A stretch of 64,000 nucleotides of DNA from positions 186,001 through 250,000 of the forward strand of contig NZ_CP053021.1 in the NCBI RefSeq assembly GCF_013001025.1, in the 5' to 3' direction. This document shows positions 1 to 6,490 of this stretch, piece by piece. A model generated the notes under the pieces. The model saw only the letters and a list, made by a program, of their open reading frames with translations. It did not search any database and was not told the DNA's origin. Each line of letters begins with the position of its first letter. Position 1 is the first letter of the stretch. Origin of the DNA: Sphingobium yanoikuyae. GTDB lineage: Bacteria > Pseudomonadota > Alphaproteobacteria > Sphingomonadales > Sphingomonadaceae. Position numbers and translations under genes: made by a program.

Positions 1-233
1 ATGTCCGCTGTGTCGGCGGATTCCGCGGACATCGGCGGATGTCCGGTGGACAATTCCACAGACTTGGCGTTCGCCCGCTCTTCCCGCTTGCGCGCACGGT
101 CATATGCCCGGCGCTTTTCGGCGACAGGATCGCGCGCTACGCTCGCTTCCATTTCCGCCACCGCGGCGATAATCGCCTCGTGGGGCATGCCAGCGGCCAG
201 CATGTGCTTCAGGGCGGACGCGATGACGCTCAC
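1..233 (-). CDS. Phage protein, N-terminal part (truncated by window edge)
   Basis: This is a leftward gene whose 3' end lies outside the window. It begins with GTG at 233, sharing the bases GTGA with the stop codon of the RusA gene, which argues for translational coupling. The visible part is about 77 residues: a short helical segment (SALKHMLAAG, then HEAIIAAVAEME) followed by a basic stretch rich in Arg and Lys (EKRRAYDRARKREER). That resembles the small N-terminal modules of phage replication or DNA-binding proteins. No domain can be named. The DNA near the window edge is rich in TGTCC/GGACA elements, reported separately. Confidence 0.6.
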   Translation of the reverse strand, partial: MSVIASALKHMLAAGMPHEAIIAAVAEMEASVARDPVAEKRRAYDRARKREERANAKSVELSTGHPPMSAESADTAD

Positions 234-580
234 GGCTCGACGATCTCCAGCACGACGCAACCGCCCTCGACCGGCTCGGCAAAGTCGGCGGTCGGACGGA
301 AGCGCTTGTCATTGACGCGCAGGGCGTCGGCGACGCCGTCGAGCAGTGCCTTGCACCGGGCGAGGCCGTTATCGCGATCATGCTCGCGCTTCACCGGCGG
401 GTGCAGGGTCAGGCGCAGGACGATGTCGCCGTCGGCATGCGCGCGCAGCTTGGCCTCCAGGCAAAGGATGTGCGCGGTCCGGCGCATTGACTTGCTGGCG
501 GCATGACGGCGGCGCCAATGGGCGCGGCTGTTCGGCGACAGCTCTTTGGGCGGCCAGGGGAGGCGGACGCTCTGCATCAA
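230..580 (-). CDS. RusA-family Holliday junction resolvase
   Basis: RusA-type enzymes are small dimeric nucleases that cut Holliday junctions, and in phages they process recombination intermediates and branched DNA. The 116-residue length fits the family. The metal-binding signature is visible as D68-R-D70-N71, followed by K77 and D81 in the segment KALLDGVADAL. The N-terminal PWPPKELSPN is also typical. The start overlaps the stop of the upstream gene by four bases (ATGA), so this is an internal member of the leftward phage operon. The call rests on the motif pattern. Confidence 0.85.
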   Translation of the reverse strand: MMQSVRLPWPPKELSPNSRAHWRRRHAASKSMRRTAHILCLEAKLRAHADGDIVLRLTLHPPVKREHDRDNGLARCKALLDGVADALRVNDKRFRPTADFAEPVEGGCVVLEIVEP

Positions 581-1176
581 AGCATCCCCGACCCGACGCC
601 GCCGAGCGTGAAGGGCGAAACGTCCTTCTCCGGCACGAACTTGCGCGAGATTCCGACCTCGCCATTGCGGATGCGCAGCAGCTGCTTCTCGAAGGGCGAG
701 AGGTTAGCCTCTTCCTTGCGCATCAGTTCCTCGATCGCGGCGCGCGCATCGGCCGCCTTCATGCGCTTGGAATAGATCATGCGCTGATACTCCGGGAGAA
801 GGTGGGGCGGGCACCAGCCGAGCATCGTCTGCCGGCGCGTGATGGCCGCGCGGCGGCGGGGCTCGGAGCCCTTGCCCTGGGCAGCGCGGCCGGCGCCGGA
901 CTTGCCGAGCGCGCGGCAGATATCCGCCTGGCGCGCACGAAGCTCGGGATCGGATGCCAGCCTCTCACGCATCGCATCATGCGCAATCGAGAGCTGGCGG
1001 GCCTTGAAGACCGGATCGGCCATGCGCTTCTTCATGGCGATGCTGCCCTTGGCGCGCTTGGACGGGTTCCGGCCGTTTGCGGAGCGGACACAGGGCACGC
1101 ACAGGCGCGTCTTGCGATAGGGCGCGTGGGTGATGATCGTGCCGCAGCCGGCTTCGCAGGGATAGGTTTCAGCCAT
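577..1176 (-). CDS. Phage zinc-finger-like protein, function unknown
   Basis: This is a 199-residue basic protein. An N-terminal cysteine pattern (C7, C11, C26, C29) could bind one zinc ion. The middle is rich in Arg and Lys (residues about 35 to 115). The C-terminal half contains GWCPPHLLPEYQRM and SKRMKAADARAAIEELM, a pattern seen in hypothetical proteins of phages and prophages; I cannot name a family. It overlaps both neighbours by a few bases, so it is co-translated in the leftward operon. DNA binding is an inference from charge and the possible zinc site. Confidence 0.7.
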   Translation of the reverse strand: MAETYPCEAGCGTIITHAPYRKTRLCVPCVRSANGRNPSKRAKGSIAMKKRMADPVFKARQLSIAHDAMRERLASDPELRARQADICRALGKSGAGRAAQGKGSEPRRRAAITRRQTMLGWCPPHLLPEYQRMIYSKRMKAADARAAIEELMRKEEANLSPFEKQLLRIRNGEVGISRKFVPEKDVSPFTLGGVGSGML

Positions 1177-1375
1177 GGTGCTGGCCTCCCTGCTTCGCCA
1201 TCGACGCGCGCAGCTGTGCGGCGGCGGCGATCACCTTTTCGCGACCGGCCTGCATGCGCTGACCAGCCGCCTTAGTGGCGACGCGACGCCGTTCGCGCTG
1301 GGCGACGACGGCGGGATGCGGGAAGACGCGGCGATAGGCATTGACCAGCCGCGCGCGGATGTAGAGGCGAGCCAT
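1169..1375 (-). CDS. Small basic phage protein, unknown
   Basis: This is a 68-residue protein starting MARLYIRARLVNAYRRVF and very rich in Arg, Lys and Ala. The ATG at 1375 overlaps the upstream stop (ATGA), and its own stop overlaps the next start by eight bases. The tight overlaps and leftward direction argue that it is real although short. No domain is recognisable. The longer open frame that contains it upstream has poor composition and was not used as the start. Confidence 0.55.
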   Translation of the reverse strand: MARLYIRARLVNAYRRVFPHPAVVAQRERRRVATKAAGQRMQAGREKVIAAAAQLRASMAKQGGQHHG

Positions 1376-1962
1376 CAGACGACCCTCCGCAGCTTGCCCG
1401 ACGCCAGGCTGGCAACCTGCGAACGAAGCGACGCGATCTGGGCGGTGAATGCCACGTGACTTTCGCGCTGCAGGACCTCCAGCGCGGTGATGTCGCTGCG
1501 CAGCTGTTGAATCTCTTCCGGCTCCTGGATGGGGCCGAACACGGCTTCGCGGAATTCGGTGACGACCGAGACTGCCAGCTTGGTGTCGTCGGCAATCTTC
1601 TGGTCGCTCCAGTCCTTCGCATAGCGGCCCTTGGCGGCGTCGAAATGGGTCTGGAGCAGGGTGAGCATAGATGCCTGCGCGCGCATGGCATCGGGCGACG
1701 GCTTGGCCGACATGGTCTTCCTCTCTTGGCTGGCACGGGCACGGCAACCGGGGCAGATGTGCGGATCGAGCGCCCAGCCGGCCTGCTTGAATTTCTCGTC
1801 GATTGCTTCCGGGGGCATCCGTGCGCGCTGGTTCAGCGTGCCCTTGTGCGGGCAGCGCGAACATTGCAGCGCCGCGGTGGACGTCAGAGAACCGACGCCC
1901 GGCCGGGTGCTGATGGACCGGCCCAGCCGACCCTCGCGATACGGATGACCCCGATAGCTCAT
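1375..1962 (-). CDS. Zinc-ribbon and coiled-coil phage protein, unknown
   Basis: This is a 195-residue protein with two CxxC pairs (C34/C37 and C70/C73), which would make one zinc ribbon. A helical C-terminal half (about residues 130 to 190) looks like a coiled coil (EEIQQLRSDITALEVLQRES). The start at 1962 lies four bases after the stop of the DUF2303 gene. The open frame extends upstream but only as sequence antisense to that gene, so the inner ATG is chosen. The function is unknown. A zinc ribbon plus coiled coil suggests a nucleic-acid or protein adaptor, which is inference. Confidence 0.65.
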   Translation of the reverse strand: MSYRGHPYREGRLGRSISTRPGVGSLTSTAALQCSRCPHKGTLNQRARMPPEAIDEKFKQAGWALDPHICPGCRARASQERKTMSAKPSPDAMRAQASMLTLLQTHFDAAKGRYAKDWSDQKIADDTKLAVSVVTEFREAVFGPIQEPEEIQQLRSDITALEVLQRESHVAFTAQIASLRSQVASLASGKLRRVV

Positions 1963-1966
1963 CGGG

Positions 1967-2896
1967 TTATTCCGGCTTGCCGAACAGCAGGGGCAGCTCG
2001 GTCTCGACCTGGGCGCGCTCGCACCCTTCCTTGAAGGCGTGGTCGAAGACACGATCGGCGCGCCACAGATCATACCAGAACAGGATGCCCTCGCCCGTTT
2101 TGCGGTAGCGCAGGCGCGCGGCCAGCCGGTAGAGTGGCCCGTTGCGGAAGACCGGGATGGCGATCAGGAACAGGCTCGGCACGCGGAGCGGCTGGCCGTT
2201 GCTGTCGCTATGCTCGGACGAGAACAGGATCTGCCCTTCGCCGGTGCCCAGGTTGACCACCTCCTTGATCACCGACGACTCATTGACCTTCAGGCCACGC
2301 GACAGCTCGACCAGCTTCTGGGGCGTGGCGATGATGGCCTCGCCACCGCAGGCGCTGATGAACTTCTGCAGGTCGTGCGACAGCTCGTCCTCTTCCGGGA
2401 TCAGGTGCAGCACGTCGATGATGCGCTCTTCGACGAACTCGGCGAAGGCGGCCATCTTCAGCGGCGTCTTGTTGAACTCGGTCCAGGCCTTCCACTCGTC
2501 CGACAGCGGGAAGCTGAAGATGGCGCGGTGTTTGCCGAAGCGCGGGGCGGTGGTCAGAGCCTCGCCAGCCGGGTGATAGTCCAGCACAGACATGATCGAC
2601 GGCGCGCTGCGATCGTCGTCGGCGAACAGCATGCTGCCCTCGTCCTTGAACCGGTTGGTGTGGTCGATCAGGCTGTCGAGCGACAGCATGGCGGCCGTGC
2701 CGTGGCGGAAGCGCGGCTGGGTGCGATAGGCATCGAACGCGCTCGCGGGCACGACGACCGGGCCAGCGCCGGGCATCATGGCGAACGGGGCGGAGGCGCC
2801 GGCGCCGCTGAGCGTTTCGATTTTGGCCTTGGCATAGTCCTCGACCAGCGCGCGCACGGCGGTGACCATGTCGTTATTCTTGGTTTCGTCGTCCAT
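1967..2896 (-). CDS. YfdQ/DUF2303-family phage protein
   Basis: This is a 309-residue acidic protein resembling the DUF2303 (YfdQ) family of prophage proteins, whose molecular role is unknown. The segment SVLDYH followed by a histidine/phenylalanine-rich core (GKHRAIFSFPLSDEWKAW) is the characteristic part; a helical stretch (AEFVEERIIDVLHLIPEEDE) follows. The start at 2896 is chosen because residues upstream of MDDETKNND are low-quality sequence antisense to the next gene. It sits within the leftward early operon, between a zinc-ribbon protein and a small acidic protein. In other phages such genes accompany recombination and exonuclease genes. Confidence 0.75.
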   Translation of the reverse strand: MDDETKNNDMVTAVRALVEDYAKAKIETLSGAGASAPFAMMPGAGPVVVPASAFDAYRTQPRFRHGTAAMLSLDSLIDHTNRFKDEGSMLFADDDRSAPSIMSVLDYHPAGEALTTAPRFGKHRAIFSFPLSDEWKAWTEFNKTPLKMAAFAEFVEERIIDVLHLIPEEDELSHDLQKFISACGGEAIIATPQKLVELSRGLKVNESSVIKEVVNLGTGEGQILFSSEHSDSNGQPLRVPSLFLIAIPVFRNGPLYRLAARLRYRKTGEGILFWYDLWRADRVFDHAFKEGCERAQVETELPLLFGKPE

Positions 2897-2922
2897 TTTG
2901 GGATGCTCCTTGGCGTTGGGGA

Positions 2923-3333
2923 TCAGTAGTCGCGCGGGCGCTCGGCCGATCCGCTGACGTCGCGGATGCCGAACAGCTGCTGCTGGTTGGGCTGGGTGCG
3001 GGTGAAGCGGTTGTCTTCCGTCCGCCACATGATCGACTTGGGCCGGCGACCCTCGGGCATCACGACCTTGAACGTGCCCTTGATCTCGGTGACGCCGCCG
3101 TCCTGGTTGAAGTCGAGCGTGATCGTGGCCTTGCCCTTGGCCTTGCCGCCGTTCGTCCACGCATATTCTGCCAGGGCCGCAGACAGTTCCTTGATCTTCT
3201 CGTAGCAATCGGCGTCGAACTGACCGTCTTCGAGCGAGCGGATGAATTCGCCCATGGTGTTGCAGGCGCCGGGCACATGCCCGCCGTCGGCCGCCCGGCG
3301 CGACCCGTTCGGGTCACCCGGCTGATAGGCCAT
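2923..3333 (-). CDS. Phage protein, function unknown
   Basis: This is a 136-residue protein. A predicted helical N-terminal half (IRSLEDGQFDADCYEKIKELSAAL, residues about 31 to 54) precedes a beta-rich half with TITLDFNQDGGVTEIKGTF and ending in a charged tail. The start at 3333 lies five bases after the stop of the methyltransferase gene; a GTG three codons earlier could also serve. I recognise the pattern from alphaproteobacterial prophages but no function has been assigned to my knowledge. Position next to the DUF2303 gene suggests a shared role in early phage metabolism. Confidence 0.6.
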   Translation of the reverse strand: MAYQPGDPNGSRRAADGGHVPGACNTMGEFIRSLEDGQFDADCYEKIKELSAALAEYAWTNGGKAKGKATITLDFNQDGGVTEIKGTFKVVMPEGRRPKSIMWRTEDNRFTRTQPNQQQLFGIRDVSGSAERPRDY

Positions 3334-3338
3334 GTCGT

Positions 3339-4160
3339 TCACTTCGGTTCTCCTTGGGCAGGGGTGAGGATGGGAAGGGGCCGGCCCTGCTGATCCGGCG
3401 AAAGGGTGGGCACGCCTGCGGGCTCCAGACCCTGGGCGGCGGCCAGCCGCGCGCAGGCGGTGGCGAAATGAGTCGGGTTCTTCTCGATGCCGATGAAGGC
3501 GCGGCCGGCGCGCACGGCCGCGACGCCGGTCGAGCCGGTGCCCATGAACGGATCGCAGATGGTCGAGCCGCTGACGTTCGTGATGATCTTGTTCATCACA
3601 TGGTCGGGCTTCACCGTCGGGTGGCCGAAGTACTTGGCCCGGCCGACCGGCGCGACGACATGGCGCTTCTTGTCCGCCAGCTCGCCGATGGGGTGAAAGC
3701 CGCTGTTCCAGGCATGCACATAGAATTCGCTGTCCGGCTGGTAATGCTTGTTGGCGACCGGCATCGGGTTCGACTTGATCCAGCTGCAAAGCACGAACCG
3801 GTCGAAATTGCCGTCGAGATAGGCCAGCAGGCCGGGCAGCTGGTCATTGTGGCAGAAGACGACGACCGAGCCGCAGAGCAGCGAATTGATGATCTGATGG
3901 TCGAAGCCGTCGGCCAGGCCCTCGGCGGCGATCTGGTCGGTGTGGCCGCGCGCCGCTCGGAACCGGCCGCCGCCCGACGTGTCGAAAGCATAGGGCGGGT
4001 CCATCACGAGCGCGGGCAGCCAGCCGAGCCGGGGCAGGATCTCGTAGCAATCGCCCAGATACAGCGTGGCCGCGCCGATGATGGCGACGGTCGGCGTGGG
4101 CAAAGCAATAGCGTCCGCAGAACCGGCATCCGCCGGCGCCGCGCAGGTCGCGATATTCAT
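3339..4160 (-). CDS. Phage DNA methyltransferase, beta class (N6-adenine or N4-cytosine)
   Basis: This is a 273-residue amino-methyltransferase. The catalytic motif IV DPPY is at residues 54-57 and the SAM-binding motif DPFMGTGSTG is at 203-212, preceded by HPTVKP (181-186). Motif IV before motif I is the order of beta-class enzymes, which methylate the exocyclic amino group of adenine or cytosine. A strong ribosome site (GGAG, seven bases from ATG) fixes the start at 4160. No restriction endonuclease gene lies nearby, so it is a solitary phage methyltransferase; protection from host restriction or control of gene expression is the likely role. Target sequence cannot be read. Confidence 0.85.
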   Translation of the reverse strand: MNIATCAAPADAGSADAIALPTPTVAIIGAATLYLGDCYEILPRLGWLPALVMDPPYAFDTSGGGRFRAARGHTDQIAAEGLADGFDHQIINSLLCGSVVVFCHNDQLPGLLAYLDGNFDRFVLCSWIKSNPMPVANKHYQPDSEFYVHAWNSGFHPIGELADKKRHVVAPVGRAKYFGHPTVKPDHVMNKIITNVSGSTICDPFMGTGSTGVAAVRAGRAFIGIEKNPTHFATACARLAAAQGLEPAGVPTLSPDQQGRPLPILTPAQGEPK

Positions 4161-4200
4161 GATCAACTCCTGGGCGCCAGGCGCCCCGCTCAGTTCAGTG

Positions 4201-4704
4201 TCAGACGGCCCGCAGGCGGATGTCGTCGCTATTCCCCATGTCCATGAGGCGGTGACGCAGGGCGTCGATGCCGCGCGCCGCGTCATCCAGCGCTGCCAGA
4301 CCGATGCCCCGCAGCTCATCATTATCGACGGTGCCGGGCGTCTGATCATCGGTCAGCGCCTGGCTGAGCAAATGGGCCAGCTTCAGGATGCGGCACAGCT
4401 TGTCGCTGTCGCTGATCTCTTCGGCTTCGACGGGTGCCAGCTTCTGGCCGATCATCCCCATCACGCCATTGCCCAGCCGGCCGTTCCATTCGCGGCAACC
4501 AAGCAGGAACGCGGACACCGGCATTTCGGAAATCGCATTGGCATAGTCGCTGGCGCGATCGTCGCTCTTGCCGAGAACGCGGCCGACATCTTTCCAAGTC
4601 AGCCCGTCTTCCTTGCGGATAGCGGCGAGGTCGTCGCCCAATTGCTGCAGCGCGGCAGAAACGGAAAACGAGGCACGGCGGCCGTGGATGTGCGGGGCGG
4701 TCAT
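4201..4704 (-). CDS. HTH-type phage regulator or replication-associated protein
   Basis: This is a 167-residue protein with a helix-turn-helix-like segment (LTWKDVGRVLGKSDDRASDYANA, about residues 35 to 57), followed by a helical C-terminal region. It opens the long leftward block that runs to the window edge. A 193-bp spacer with two perfect inverted repeats separates it from the divergent gene at 4898. The position and the HTH make it a candidate regulator of the block, perhaps CII-like or a replication initiation accessory, but neither is shown by sequence. The ribosome site is weak (AAGG). Confidence 0.65.
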   Translation of the reverse strand: MTAPHIHGRRASFSVSAALQQLGDDLAAIRKEDGLTWKDVGRVLGKSDDRASDYANAISEMPVSAFLLGCREWNGRLGNGVMGMIGQKLAPVEAEEISDSDKLCRILKLAHLLSQALTDDQTPGTVDNDELRGIGLAALDDAARGIDALRHRLMDMGNSDDIRLRAV

Positions 4705-4770
4705 GCCTTATCGCCTTTCAAATGGAACAGGGAAAACATCAGCTGATCACCTCGTCGGTACGGTACAATT

Positions 4771-4818
4771 TGCCGTCAGCTGACGGCATGGGCAGTTGTC
4801 CGAATTCATCGGACAACT
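4771..4818. promoter_or_regulatory. Two adjacent perfect inverted repeats, candidate divergent operator
   Basis: The first is an uninterrupted 18-bp palindrome at 4771-4788 (TGCCGTCAGCTGACGGCA). Five bases later, at 4794-4818, 10-bp arms AGTTGTCCGA and TCGGACAACT flank a 5-nt centre. They lie in the spacer between the leftward HTH gene (start 4704) and the rightward gene at 4898. Sites of this size and symmetry normally bind dimeric repressors. Because the genes diverge here, a terminator is a poor explanation. The binding protein is unknown; the HTH protein encoded at 4201-4704 is the nearest candidate. Confidence 0.6.
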
Positions 4819-4835
4819 CCTCGCCGGGAGCGCGA

Positions 4836-4863
4836 TTGACCGCGCCCCCGGTCCGGCTATCGT
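4836..4863 (+). promoter_or_regulatory. Candidate sigma-70 promoter for the gene at 4898
   Basis: TTGACC at 4836-4841 and TATCGT at 4858-4863 are separated by 16 bp. Transcription would start near 4870 and reach the ATG at 4898. The box set begins 18 bp after the second inverted repeat, consistent with control by whatever binds there. The -10 box is weak. Confidence 0.35.
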
Positions 4864-4897
4864 GCGAAGTGCAACCACCACACGAAGGGCTAATGAG

Positions 4898-5173
4898 ATG
4901 GATGACCACAGCGACCTCCTTTGCAGGATACTCGCCGTGCAAAACCTTGTTACCGACGTCCTTGTCCGCATGGCTGTGGCGGGTGGAGGAGACCCAGCCG
5001 CAACGATCGCCAACGCGCGCGAAAAATGCGCGACACGCGTGGAGCAAGTCTTCGCAGATGCCGGTCAGGACAGAGGGTCCGACCATATGCACGAGTTCAT
5101 GCATCGCATCCTCCATTACTCGGAGGAGATTTGGGATGACGTCGCGCAACGCTTGCACGCACCGCGCGAATGA
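4898..5173 (+). CDS. Small phage protein, unknown
   Basis: This is a 91-residue protein, all helical in character (LLCRILAVQNLVTDVLVRMA; ATIANAREKCATRVEQVF). It is the only rightward gene inside the leftward block and has its own candidate promoter. The start at 4898 is chosen because upstream residues are not protein-like. Its last 77 bp overlap the 3' end of the opposite-strand gene at 5097-5342. The composition looks like real protein, but the overlap leaves some doubt. No family recognised. Confidence 0.55.
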   Translation: MDDHSDLLCRILAVQNLVTDVLVRMAVAGGGDPAATIANAREKCATRVEQVFADAGQDRGSDHMHEFMHRILHYSEEIWDDVAQRLHAPRE

Positions 5174-5342
5174 TAGGAGTGTCGCTTTCAGGAACTTCAC
5201 TGACTTTGGCGTCAATATCGAACCCGCCAACGACAAGCCGTTCCAGATAAGCCGCCCTTGCAATGATGTGGTTCACCGAGGCGCCTTTGCTCTCGCCCAC
5301 GACGAGCTTCAGGCATTCGAGGCGAATGTAAGCGGGGTCCAT
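5097..5342 (-). CDS. Small phage protein, unknown
   Basis: This is an 81-residue protein beginning MDPAYIRLECLKLVVGESKG, similar in style to short conserved proteins of alphaproteobacterial prophages. The ATG at 5342 overlaps the stop of the Cro-like gene (ATGA), so the two are coupled. Its last 25 codons overlap the 3' end of the convergent gene at 4898-5173. A GTATCG-like low-confidence tail (PKSPPSNGG) may be disordered. Role unknown; as the second gene after the Cro-like protein it would be among the first leftward products after induction. Confidence 0.6.
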   Translation of the reverse strand: MDPAYIRLECLKLVVGESKGASVNHIIARAAYLERLVVGGFDIDAKVSEVPESDTPIIRAVRASVARRHPKSPPSNGGCDA

Positions 5343-5554
5343 CACGCGGCCTCCTTGGAAGCAGCGTCGTACGCGTCGATCCACGAAAGCAGCTTGTTCG
5401 CGTTGGCGAGCGACAGCGAGCGACCAGCCCGCATTCTCGCTACCAAAGATGCTTCGCCCATAACCTCCCGACCGAAGCGGGTGGGGGCCATCGAGGTTCG
5501 CGAAAGGAACTTCTCGACATGCTGAAGGAGATCGTGATCGGTCATGATGCTCAT
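5342..5554 (-). CDS. Cro-like small helix-turn-helix protein
   Basis: This is a 70-residue protein (or 67 from the ATG at 5545). It begins with HDLLQHVEKFLSRT and continues FGREVMGEASLVARMRAGRS, the compact HTH type common in alphaproteobacteria (APTRFGRE is the turn region). It is transcribed leftward, divergent from the S24 repressor, the standard place for a Cro-type antagonist. The candidate promoter at 5561-5589 would start transcription at or very near the ATG at 5554, so the transcript may be leaderless. An operator copy lies in that promoter's spacer, so the repressor should silence this gene. Confidence 0.75.
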   Translation of the reverse strand: MSIMTDHDLLQHVEKFLSRTSMAPTRFGREVMGEASLVARMRAGRSLSLANANKLLSWIDAYDAASKEAA

Positions 5555-5560
5555 CCGCTG

Positions 5561-5621
5561 GTTATTTCATCTTTAAATGACACATGCAAGCGGGAAGTGT
5601 CATTTACGAGTGAAAATGACG
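5561..5621. promoter_or_regulatory. Left operator pair and divergent promoters of the lysogeny switch
   Basis: Two copies of TKTCAY-N6-ATGACA are present: 5565-5582 (TTTCAT, N6, ATGACA) and, in reverse orientation, 5598-5615 (TTTCAC, N6, ATGACA on the minus strand). Their left edges are 33 bp apart, about three helical turns. Leftward boxes TTGCAT (minus strand, 5584-5589) and AATAAC (5561-5566) are 17 bp apart with the first operator between them. A rightward pair ATGACG (5616-5621) and CATAAA (5639-5644), also 17 bp apart, could drive the repressor gene; the second operator directly abuts its -35 box. Confidence 0.6.
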
Positions 5622-5650
5622 CAGGTGTTGGTCTGTGCCATAAAGGTGAC

Positions 5651-6379
5651 ATGACCGACGAAGGATCGCCTCTCTATCGCCTCTTGATGTCGATCAAGCC
5701 GGAGAGCTTGACGGTAAATGCGTGGGCGAAGCGCGCAGACGTGAACCGCAACTTCTTTCAGAGCGTAAAAAACGGCTCGCAGCCGATTGCCGCCAACCTG
5801 GAAAAGGTCGTCCAGGCGATCGGCTATACTCCTGCCCAATTCTACGACCTACAAGATGGTAAAGTGGTCAAACGCGTTGATGACGCCTCGCCCAAGAGTG
5901 GCCTGCCATTCCAGCGGCGCGATGAACCACATGACGTTCCTCTAGTCGGCACCGCTCAAGGAAGTGATTTCGAGGTGTCGGAAGAGGGTAAGGTCACATT
6001 CATTGAGAAAATGGATCTTGATATGGAAAATGTCATAGATCATGTGCGGCGCCCCGCTTCGCTGGCAAACCGGACAGAAGTCTATGCAATCACAGTCGTC
6101 GGCGACTCTATGGCTGACAGGTATCGCGATGGCGACCCGGCGTATGTTGACGCGAAGCGTCAGCCGCGCGCAGGCGATTATGTCATAGTTCAGCTGGTGC
6201 GGCGTGACGATAGCGGCGAGGGGAGGATTTCGGCAGCCTTGTTGAAGCAGCTTGTCCGCCGCACGTCGACATACACAGAGCTTTGTCAGACGAATCCGCC
6301 AGCGCAATTTGTCGTCCCTAATAATGAAATTGCTCACACCCATAGGGTAATCCCTTGGAGTGAAATCGTTTTTTTCTAA
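5651..6379 (+). CDS. S24/LexA-like phage repressor (CI type)
   Basis: This is a 242-residue repressor. The N-terminal part (about 10-70) is an HTH domain (LTVNAWAKRADVNRNFFQSV). The C-terminal peptidase-fold domain has the nucleophile motif GDSM (S153) and a candidate general-base lysine K199 in ALLKQL. The usual Ala-Gly cleavage site is not obvious; TAQG at 101-104 is the nearest match. It represses the lytic promoters and keeps the element dormant; RecA-stimulated self-cleavage is typical of the family but uncertain here. AAAGGTGAC precedes the chosen ATG. The gene is flanked by operator pairs on both sides and is notably AT-richer than its neighbours. Confidence 0.85.
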   Translation: MTDEGSPLYRLLMSIKPESLTVNAWAKRADVNRNFFQSVKNGSQPIAANLEKVVQAIGYTPAQFYDLQDGKVVKRVDDASPKSGLPFQRRDEPHDVPLVGTAQGSDFEVSEEGKVTFIEKMDLDMENVIDHVRRPASLANRTEVYAITVVGDSMADRYRDGDPAYVDAKRQPRAGDYVIVQLVRRDDSGEGRISAALLKQLVRRTSTYTELCQTNPPAQFVVPNNEIAHTHRVIPWSEIVFF

Positions 6380-6433
6380 TTTCACTTTTAAATGACATTA
6401 GCGATTGACTGTCATCCAGAAATGACAGATTAA
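6380..6433. promoter_or_regulatory. Right operator pair and candidate rightward promoter
   Basis: Two further operator copies follow the repressor stop codon directly: 6380-6397 (TTTCAC, N6, ATGACA) and 6410-6427 (TGTCAT, N6, ATGACA, a perfect inverted repeat). Their left edges are 30 bp apart. A -35 box TTGACT at 6405-6410 and a weaker -10 GATTAA at 6428-6433 are separated by 17 bp, and the last operator fills exactly that spacer. Bound repressor would block the rightward phage operon beginning at 6491. Confidence 0.6.
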
Positions 6434-6490
6434 GTCTCCATCACCTGAGCCGCCGCGCATCCAGCCGGCGGGCGAGGTGGGGAGACTGCC

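Noticed and set aside
2897..3208. N-terminal extension of the DUF2303 protein to 3208
   Set aside because: The added residues are His/Arg/Gln-rich and antisense to the adjacent gene; the ATG at 2896 starts the recognisable protein.
4739..5263. Long leftward open frame of 174 codons in the 4.7-5.3 kb region
   Set aside because: It overlaps the rightward gene at 4898 antisense and the leftward gene at 5097 in another frame. Composition is unlike phage proteins in this element, and it covers the palindromes.
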